The notes beneath the pieces were generated by a model. It saw only the letters and a program-made list of their open reading frames with translations, ran no database searches and was not told the DNA's origin. The translations under genes were made by a program, and so were the position numbers. Positions 55,851 through 64,000 of a stretch of DNA of 64,000 nt are shown here, piece after piece. Each line of letters begins with the position of its first letter. The first letter of the stretch is position 1. This DNA comes from Brachypterus glaber (taxonomy: Eukaryota > Arthropoda > Insecta > Coleoptera > Kateretidae): the NCBI GenBank assembly GCA_958510825.1, contig OY294044.1:98680893-98744892 (forward strand), read 5' to 3'.

Positions 55851-56213
55851 ACTCAAGAACTAATAATCCGATCGACTTGAAATTTTCAGTAAAAATCAAG
55901 TTCTGTGAGGGGAAAATCCATATTGATTTTCAAAGTAATCTCCCAAAAACAAAAAGTTATGGGGGGTTAACATAACTTTTTCAGGAAAAATTACTTTTAT
56001 TATTAAGGATCAATTCTACCAATTTTGAAAGTAATCCCCTTAGAAACAAAAAAGTTAAGGGGGGGGTTAAACTTTAAAAAAAAATAAAAACCTATCATTT
56101 TCTTTTTTTTTTTAATGTTTTTGTTTTTTAAAAAATTTTGTTTTTCAAAAAAGATCTTTTTTTTAATGTATTAAGTGTTTGGCAAAATGCAATATACCAT
56201 TTACTGTGAATAG
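55851..56213. repeat. single copy of the 12.0-13.2-kb repeat family
   Basis: AACTAATAATCCGATCGACT, AAAAACAAAAAGTTATGGGG, TCTACCAATTTTGAAAGTAA and GGCAAAATGCAATATACC follow the same order as 12.6-13.2 kb but without the GGGAACGTTC MITE, giving an empty-site comparison. Confidence 0.75.
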
Positions 56214-56216
56214 TAT

Positions 56217-56914
56217 ACAGGGTTATTCAGAAATAAGTTCGAGTAACGAGGTGATTCTACGTTAAAAAATATGAAAAAAAGTTCCTATTAAGGTTAGTCC
56301 GGAAATGAGTCCTAAGGGAGCTACGGCTCTTTAAAATTGTAATAAAGATAAGGTTTTTAATTAATAACTCTCGTACCCTTTAAGCTAGAACGACGAGCTT
56401 TTGTATATACTAGTATTAATAACGGAAATAAGTTTATGTTAATGTATTGTTTTGAATTTATCCAGAGGCGGACAAAATATGTGAGGCTTAACACATTTTT
56501 GCTCCAAACTTTTTATGTGTTTTTTTTTATCTTTTGTAATAAATATATATTGCTTCTGTAAAAATACATAAAAAATGTGTAACACTGTAGGATTAACCAT
56601 TAAAAAAAATGCAATTAAGAGGAAGTTCCATTTTGTGCCACCAAAAGTGTTACTTTTTAAAAGGCTATAACTCCTTTAATATTAAATTTAGGTTTTGGTG
56701 AAGAATACTTTTTTGCTTAGTTTTAATTGAAGAATTAAAATTAAAATTTTATTGATGCTTTTTTTGTTTCCCATTTAATATGTCCGTCTTCAAAGGGTCG
56801 CAGCTCCATTAGGGCTCATTTCCGGACCAATCTTTATAGGAACTTTTTTTCATATTTTTCAACGTAGAATCACCTCTTAAATTTCTCGAACTTATTTCTG
56901 AATAACCCTGTATA
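56217..56914. mobile_element. CAGGGTTATTC foldback
   Basis: TACAGGGTTATTCAGAAATA at the left and TTATTTCTGAATAACCCTGT at the right are inverted. GTGATTCTACGTTAAAAAAT, AAAAAAAGTTCCTAT and TAGTCCGGAAATGAGTCCTA pair with the right arm. It is the third member of the family seen at 21471 and 35998. Confidence 0.85.
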
Positions 56915-57285
56915 ATAGTATGCCTAGCATTACATATCTTTACGGCTTGTTCTTATATTATTTTTTATTTAATGAATATTGTTAAACATATTTTAAAAAC
57001 GTTTAAATTAATAAATGCTTCTTATAAATATAATGGAGATTTATCCCGTTAGATTAGACAGGGACAAAAGTTCTACCCAAAAAGGATAGAAGACATACAT
57101 AAACTCCCACTTCCACCCAACCAAACAAATTCTATATTTGTTCTTTGTTGAACAAATACAATATTTACTTGGCCGGGCGAAAAGTGTAACTATTTATTTT
57201 TATTAAAGAAATTACTGGCGCCATCTCAATTTTAGTAGAATTATCTTATTCTACAGATTCACATTAGCTATGTTCGTTCGTGCCG
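56915..57285. other. no gene recognised
   Basis: A partial, less perfect relative of the next palindrome (CAACCAAACAAATTCTATAT ... AAATACAATATTTACTTGGC) lies at 57117-57175. Confidence 0.45.
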
Positions 57286-57289
57286 CTCA

Positions 57290-57382
57290 CTGCTACACTT
57301 TCCGGCCAACCAAATAAATACTGTATTTGTTGTATGAAAAACAAATACAGTATTTATTTGGTTGGCTGGAAAGTGTAGCACA
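57290..57382. repeat. tight palindrome with about 41-bp arms
   Basis: GCTACACTTTCCGGCCAACC with AAATAAATACTGTATTTGTT pairs with AACAAATACAGTATTTATTT and GGTTGGCTGGAAAGTGTAGC around a loop of about 8 bases. Nearly perfect. Confidence 0.85.
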
Positions 57383-57727
57383 AATGAGATAGAGATAGGG
57401 TAGACGTATTTTGTTTCATAATTCTAGTTGTAGAGAGCTCTATTGGGTAAGGAAAAATAACACACATATCTTACATTATGTAAATAAAAATAATTGTATT
57501 AAAAATTTAAATATATAAAGCACGGGCTTGAATATACACAAATTTTTTTTGTTCATTATGTACAACAGTTTGTTTAAGATATTGACAATATATTGCCAAT
57601 ACCTAAATTACATTTTAAATCTAATATAATTTAATAAAAACAATTCTTATAATTAAAAAAAAAATAAAATCAACAGTCAGTCTTGGTTATTATCCAGATG
57701 CATGAAAAAATGGTGGTAACTGGTGCC
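57383..57727. other. AT-rich spacer
   Basis: Nothing recognised. Confidence 0.4.
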
Positions 57728-57868
57728 CAGGTCCAGATTTAAGTTTTTTGTGACTAAAATATGAGCGCCCCGATTCCATTTTGAGTTGTCTCAATTTGAG
57801 TTTTTTCCTTAAAAAAATACGGGAAGATCTTGGATTTTGAGGCACTTGAGATGATCAATCCGGCCCTG
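57728..57868. mobile_element. 141-bp hAT-like MITE
   Basis: CAGGTCCAGATTTA at the left and TCAATCCGGCCCTG at the right are imperfect inverted tips of the CAGGGCCGGATT type. Flanks CTGGTGCC and GTTGTGGC share 5 of 8. Old copy. Confidence 0.5.
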
Positions 57869-58953
57869 GTTGTGGCAGTGAAATAACAAAGCAGTTCGAT
57901 GGTTTCATCATATCTGTAACAAAAAGAAACAAAATTAGTATGAAAAAATTGACATTTGCGTTTTTATTGGTCAGATCACTAAGAATTTTTTTTTTTTGAT
58001 TCAGTGATCTAAATTCATTATTTGTACTTATAGTAATTATCATCCATTAATTTTAGGTAAAAAGTTGAATATTTTGGCAGAATGTATATATTTAGTTCTT
58101 ATTTAAAATAATAAGACAATTAAATATAATTTACATTTATATCTTAATTTTAAGATATCGTTCAATAATAATTGTAGATAATAAGTACAAAATTTGTCTC
58201 AGTATTTAAATCGTTATTAAATATTCAAATTATTTTAATGTGTGTACGGTTCAAAAATACGAAAATTATTTATAAACTGTCGTCTGTGTAAAACAATAAA
58301 AGGTTGTAATGTTTTTAGACATAAAACGCGGAATTCCCATAGTACAGTACTCATCTTGAATTCAGTGAGAGTAGGATCCATATAGCATGACACTATTCAA
58401 ATGAAAGTGAAATCCAAAGATTTATATCACTCTTCAAGTGCATATTTAATGAAGAATTGTTTTTTTACTCTTTGCCTTGGGCTATGAAAGTGTTTTCGAG
58501 TTAACAAATAAAGACTAGAGTTTTCGAGTTAACAAACTAAAGACTAGAAACAAAAATTACAGCCGAAAATTTTTTGGCAATAATCTTATAATGTAATACA
58601 TTTAACTTTAACAAAAAAACATACCGTACAAAACATACTTTGAACTGTGAGGTAAACTTTGACCAAATTCACTAGACTAATTACATTCATTTAATAACTT
58701 TATTAATATTTTAAAGTTAAAAATTTTGATAACTGCTGTTATTTAGATACCTAGACGTATATATTAGTACTTTTAAACATGCTATGTTGGCATTTGTGAT
58801 TTTTCAGTATAGATTTAAATCGGTGTTCAAAAACCCCCAATTTTTGGTAAGTAAACTTTTACCTAAAATATAATGATATTGAATGATTTATTTAATGAAA
58901 CCTATTAATGGTTTAACCTTATTGTTTTGCAGCACTGCTAGAACATTATATTT
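57869..58953. other. no gene recognised
   Basis: A 20-bp GAGTTTTCGAGTTAACAAA-like segment is duplicated at 58490-58545. No coding motif. Confidence 0.5.
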
Positions 58954-58960
58954 TTCGCCA

Positions 58961-59420
58961 GGGCCGGACCGAGCCAGCCCGGGCCCCGGTGAAACCTTTT
59001 ACCCGAGCCCCCCATTTTTCCAAAACATAATTGTCCCACTTGTAGGCTGGGGAGGCTGAAGTGGCGCCCCATTCATTAACTAAGTTAGCGCCGCAGGCGA
59101 ATTCTTTCACGAAGTATGTTAATTTCTGACTTTTTAAAATTTCATATCTTACACTCAAGTTTTACAGTATTAAATTAAATAAAGAAAGTCTTTGCACCGC
59201 AGGCGAAAATTTTTACAATTTTGATAGTCCATTTTAATTTTAAAACAGTACTTTAAATTAAAAAAAAATGCAAGCACTGGCTCCTCAGGCAATTTTTTTA
59301 CAAATTTTACGCTTAAGTTTTACAAGCTTGTATTTAAATAAACATAAGTTAGCCCTAGCGCCGCAGGCTAAAATTTTTACGACTTTGAGGGTCTATGGTT
59401 TACTTGGAAAGGGCTCTGTA
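58961..59420. mobile_element. CAGGGCCGGACC-tipped fragment with CCGCAGGCGAA repeats
   Basis: CAGGGCCGGACCGAGCCAGC is a hAT-like tip. The interior has TAGCGCCGCAGGCGAATTCT, CACCGCAGGCGAAAATTTTT and TAGCGCCGCAGGCTAAAATT, the inverse wording of the modules at 43348-45146. No right tip found. Confidence 0.6.
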
Positions 59421-60429
59421 TATTTGCTCGTTTTGAGGCCTTTTTTTTGGAGGAGTATCCATAAATAAACTGTAATAAATATTAATAGTTATTAAAATAC
59501 TTTGAAAAAAAAACGTTCACCACTCACGGTACATTAACCCAAATTATTTTTGGCATTTTATGAATTTATTACAAACAATAGTTCTTATCGAAACTACAAA
59601 ATAGTACCCTAGGTTTTAATGACGTTTTTTGCCTGTCGGTCTTGACCGATTATGTTATTACTAAAGAACACAAGAAAATTTTAGGTAAAGTACTTATTAA
59701 AAAGAAATGTTTTTAATAATAGTGACAACGGGTTCCAATGGGCGTAATTAATGTAATGAAAAAAATATCGTAATAATTAAAAACAAAGTATTTTTTTCCA
59801 ACTTTCAATACTTTTAAATTAGATGATTGGAATACTTTTTTCTGAACAAGGAAAGACATTGATGTAACTTAGGTATTTAATTTTTTGCTGGTTTAAGATA
59901 GGAAGCATTTTGACGTTTAGGCGTGACTAAAGGTTAATTCCTTAGCAAAAAACCTAATACTTATTATGTTAGATTCTGGTGCATTAAAGAACCTTGCAAC
60001 TCATGAAATGCATTACCAAGGTCCTTTTTTATTTTCTATTAATAATCTCTACCCCCTTCATGGCACGATACAAGGTTCTATCATGGCCAGTAGACAATCT
60101 CGCTTAATTTACGAGATAAATCAGTGCAAACGCTTGTACGTATGCACTCTGTTGAAATTATTCATGCAAAAAAGAACCAAAGACATATATACTTGGTATT
60201 TGGACTTTTTCCAGCCCCGAACTGTCCCAACCTTTTTAAGGCTTTAGGCAGTGGATCTTAACGTATCGTAACTGCTCCGAAGAAAAGATCCTTATATATC
60301 AAAGATGCTCCTTCTCATGATACAGATGCTAAATAATTAAAATAACCGTATCTGTAGGTCCGGTTCGTTCTGGATATTGGTATATTTTTCTTTTAATAGG
60401 GTCAATTCTATAGTCATTCTTTGATGGAC
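59421..60429. other. no assignable gene
   Basis: A 93-codon plus-strand frame (59966-60247, MLDSGALKNLATHEMHYQGP...) has a more protein-like composition than most frames here, but I recognise no family in it and would not call it. Confidence 0.4.
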
Positions 60430-60715
60430 ATCAACTGGTGGGCTAATTTAAATCACTGCCATTTGGATTTTTTGCCTAGTTACCGACCTTTGCGATACTT
60501 GTAGAACTCTACTTCGACCAGTTGGCAGAATAAAATGTATCTTGATTTTTTTTCAATTGGTCGCATTATGCTAGGAACTGGAAGGACGATTCCTCGTCCC
60601 TCATATTGCAGATTGGATTGTTTCCAATCTCGATCTTTAGCACATGTTTCCCTGTCCAAAGTGACCTCTTAAGATCCTTATGAGTTCGTTTTGAATATCC
60701 AGTAATATTATTACT
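60430..60715 (-). pseudogene. possible LINE ORF2 terminal relic (Cys-containing segment after RNase H)
   Basis: On the minus strand one frame reads ELIRILRGHF, and after a shift TGKHVLKIEIGNNPICNM, RDEESSFQFLA, stop, CDQL. This resembles the LRGHFTGHxxLxxIGIxxxPxCxxCxEExExxxHxLxxCxxL segment near the end of many insect LINE ORF2 proteins. The first Cys is present and the second is replaced by Arg. Stops and frameshifts make it inactive. No RNase H core is recognisable upstream, so the call is tentative. Confidence 0.4.
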
Positions 60716-62399
60716 TTAATAATAATTATAATTATTATTAAGCCAATTATAATTGGGTATCGCTATTATCAATTTTTTTGACACTAAAGAACATCAGTTT
60801 GGCAAAACTGCAGCTGATTTAATAATTGGTATCTAGTTTAGTATATATGTATCTATGTATATCTATGATTAGATATTTGGTTTTGGATTAGTTTTTACGA
60901 TTCACTAAATGTTATATCTTCACATGGGTATATGAGGTGATATGTATGAGGAGCCTAAGGCTTTAGAATGTCGACCTTGAAGTGTACTCCGGAAATATGC
61001 AACCAACTGCGTTTCTGCGTTTGTAATGCAAAAAGAAACAAGTTCATCATAATTATGTAATATATGAGTATGTAAAGTAACTTCACATATCTTTTTATTA
61101 AAATTAAAAATTTTCTTCAATATTTAATTTTTTTATGATTCTTATTTATAAAAGACATGAAAATACTACAACTAATATTTTTAAATAAATAATTACAATT
61201 ATTTTAACTAAACTCTATTGATTTTTTTATATTTTGTAATATTGTTTTTTAAAACAGGGGTCCTAATAATGAATGCGTAATAAAAGTTATCAAAACAAAA
61301 GTATTTATGTATGCAAGACTTAAATAACTTTAACATGTTATATCATTTATACGTATTATATCATCATATTCTCTAGTATGTTTTTATGAATGAGACTTGG
61401 AATCTTGAAGGTTGTCTACTTATTGCATAACAGAGTCCGATTTATAGTCTATATATATTTATTAAAAACAACGGCGATTGTCCTAGGTAAAGCGCCTAGA
61501 CTCTATGACCTTTCGCCATTTTAATGTTGCAGATTTTTTTTTATTCAAATGCCACTTGCAAATATATTTATATACACCATAATATATCCATATTCTGTAA
61601 TATATCCGTGATGACGATGCATGCGGTCATGAAAATGTTTTTTTCAGATTATTGTATTTTTATTTAAATCTTTATACGTTTCAAGTTATGTTGTGAACTG
61701 ATCATCAGGTTTTTACATTTTATGCATGTTTTTTATTGTTACATTATTTTACAAAAACCTGGTTTCCGCCAAAAAAAAAATTAATCTATTGGTTGGTCTT
61801 TCGCTCGCTATGTGGCTTTGAACACATGACTAAAACATTAGTCTAAAACTAAAAGTTTGTTATCGAAAGTTTTCGGCAGGAATTTTTTTTTCTGGTAAAC
61901 GCAAGGATAGAATTAGATAGACAAACGAAGAAAATTCGTTAAGTGTTTTTTTTAAGCGTCACTTTCTGTAACAAGAGTTGATACATGATAGATCAAATGG
62001 CTATCGTGTTTTTTTTTAAACAGCCCTCTAATAAATCGAATTTAAATAATTTTATTTTGTTAATTGTTGACAGTGCATGCGACAAAAAACGCATTAGGTT
62101 TATATGAAAAAAATTGTTTCTCGATTCGTTGAAATTTCGGCGTTATCACAAAATTAAGGATACGTAAAAATAGAGTCGGTGCATCGAACCTGAGGAGGTC
62201 AATGATTTCGAAAAAGATCAATAAACTGATCATATAAACAGAATTACAGGATAAAATGATAAAATTTTATTAAAAGTGTCAATGAAGATGATCATCCTTT
62301 AAAAATAAATTAACTGAAAATACTACGGTTCCACCGCAATTTCTTACGAAAATGTGCCAGTAAGTTTTGAGATATCGATTATTTTGTTGTAATTTTTAT
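60716..62399. other. AT-rich, no gene
   Basis: Includes an AATAATTATAATTATTATT palindromic tract (60717-60745) and no recognised coding motif on either strand. Confidence 0.5.
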
Positions 62400-62632
62400 A
62401 GTTAAACTGGATTTGTTTTCGGTGAAATGGTTTGCGTCGAGGTGCGTATACTATTTTTCCTACGGCCTAACACCTAAACATCAAAAAAACGCAAAAATTA
62501 TCTTAAAATTAGTTTGACAATTTGAGGTTATGTGTTTGACTTTTTCTGTCAGCAGATACTTATGTAAAATCAGCTGATCGGCACTTCCCATCCGTTGTCA
62601 TAGGCAACGGATGGGAATACATACATATCATG
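62400..62632 (+). repeat. dispersed repeat, inverted relative to 26.35-26.6 kb
   Basis: GGTTTGCGTCGAGGTGCGTA, CTATTTTTCCTACGGCC, AAAACGCAAAAATTATCTTA, GTCAGCAGATAC, AATCAGCTGATCGGCACTTC and CCGTTGTCATAGGCAACGG in that order. The last is a short perfect stem. Confidence 0.75.
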
Positions 62633-64000
62633 ATTTTTATTTAAAATATTTACCATTTTAATTATGAGAAGTTTTTCTATTACATTTTTATGTATCTGAA
62701 TATATTTTTTCCACGTTTCCACTATTTTATTAGTTACGATAATACTGAATTACAAATCGTTTTAATTTTGATGAGATAACAAAATTTTAATTGGTAATGT
62801 ATAATCTAAGAAAACAAACGAAAAAGACCAAGGTAAACATGAATTAATTTATCAAGGTTGACGCATACAAAGTCGGGAATTTTGTCAAAACACAAGCTAA
62901 TTTTTTTCTGTGAAGTTCTGGTGTTGTTTTTTAATAGTTAGTAATTTATCAACCTATAAATTTTAAATACTGATGATTTTATTCATCTTTTTTACAGAAA
63001 ATACTTATTTTAAATTATTTAACTTTTTTATTGAGTCGAAGGAAAAAAAATCTGCATAACTTGTCTGAAAGTATCTTGCTTGCATTCTCGACGTTTCCGC
63101 ACTCACCACTGCGAAATAAGTTACTTTCCTTTACCAAATTATGTTTTTCAGCTTTGTTTAGAAAATCAAAAAAGATAGTCGGTAATGTTAACAAGTTTGC
63201 CTAGAAAAAAGCTATTCATATATTCATGTTAAACTCCCAAAATGAACACGGGCATCGGTTAATGAACTCTACATACTAGTGATATCGTCGGTTTCCATGC
63301 AATAAAAGTAAATTTTAAGTTTACATTAAAATTAGCACTGATTTAGTGTTAAAAAAATTGCTGCCAAGAATTATATGCTATTGACTATTATAGTCAATAG
63401 CTCAATAGTTAATTTTTTTTTAGTTTTATTTTAAATAGAAAACGCGATGAAATGTAAAAGAAGTAATACAGTACTATATATTAAAAAAATATTATTTTGT
63501 CTTTACTTTTTTTTTCTATTCGAATAGTAATTATATCCAGGTAACGTTTTTACTTTTTTTGGGGACTTTGACTAACAAAATCGGTTGTTTTTATTTGCAT
63601 TTTTAGACATTTTTTATAGGCACAATAGGAATGATTAAAGATAGTAAGTCTTGCCTAAAAGTATGCGGATACATTCCCAACCAGCTGGGGAGCGAGTTCA
63701 AAGGGAAAGAGACTTTTTTTTAAGTAGTCGCTAGTTATTAAATCAAATCAAAATATGCCAATATTTTTTTAACTGTTTAATTTATATTTTGATAAATAAC
63801 ATAAAAAAATTATTATTGTTATTGGTCCTTGGTCAAATATTTTGCGGATTTAAATGTGTTGGGTAGTTTTGCATGGCAAACGTCGATATCATTCATTAAA
63901 ACTTGTACGTACTAGGTATTTATAGGTTAAGCAATACAGCATTGACTCCGGACTGGAAAAATGCTGTAAGATCTTTTAATACATAATAGTTAATTACTAT
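62633..64000. other. AT-rich, no gene
   Basis: TGCTATTGACTATTATAGTC followed by AATAGCTCAATAG (63371-63404) is a small palindrome. Otherwise nothing is recognised up to the window edge. Confidence 0.5.

Noticed and set aside
59966..60247. 93-codon plus-strand frame with fairly protein-like composition
   Set aside because: I recognise no family and see no flanking exon signals, so it is left uncalled, though a translated search would be worthwhile.

Overview
This is an AT-rich (roughly 70% A+T by eye) eukaryotic window from a repeat-dense animal genome, most likely an insect or other arthropod. The evidence is a mariner (DD34D) transposase relic, non-LTR retrotransposon relics, a relic of a cysteine-rich protein family I know from arthropod and cnidarian genomes, and many non-autonomous DNA transposons with 8-bp, TA, TTA or TTAA target duplications. 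I cannot name the species. I see no intact host gene, no tRNA or rRNA gene, and no bacterial or organellar gene organisation. Nearly all open frames are short, low in complexity and lie inside repeats.

Layout: 0-13 kb holds a 2.6-kb foldback (18-2604), a 0.94-kb foldback (3586-4528), a TA-flanked MITE (5956-6380), a composite inverted and tandem repeat block (6650-8945), a short CGAGGGG-tipped element (10055-10302), the gutted protein relic on the minus strand (10909-11257), and a duplicated 363-bp repeat interrupted by a TTA-flanked MITE (12761-12907). 13-21 kb holds a TAGGGTGGGCC hAT-type MITE (13988-14748), a TTAA-bounded palindrome (14897-15524), a hAT MITE with an internal minisatellite (16124-16931), a pogo-like element with a psq-type helix-turn-helix remnant (17454-18374), and a nest of three hAT-type elements (19421-20974). 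21-34 kb holds a tandem 201-bp duplication, a long interrupted foldback, a three-unit satellite, a foldback with tandem-repeat arms (24816-25349), and several CAGTGCGGTCC MITEs. 34-40 kb is dominated by a 3.57-kb element with perfect 8-bp duplications that contains a 2.16-kb near-perfect palindrome (34968-38539). 40-49 kb has the mariner (41491-42740), a 1.8-kb CAGGGTTCCCAC element (43348-45146), and a hAT MITE sitting in the centre of another palindrome (48067-49058). 49-64 kb is quieter: small palindromes, a LINE ORF2 3' relic on the minus strand (54895-55557), a third copy of the CAGGGT(G)TT foldback family, and a second possible LINE relic near 60.4-60.7 kb.

These elements do not work together as a pathway; they form a layered insertion record. 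The recurring theme is very long inverted repeats, several of them concentric: one element sits at the symmetry centre of another. If transcribed, they would form long hairpin RNAs. Element family names below are my recognition from tips and target-site duplications, not the result of any search.
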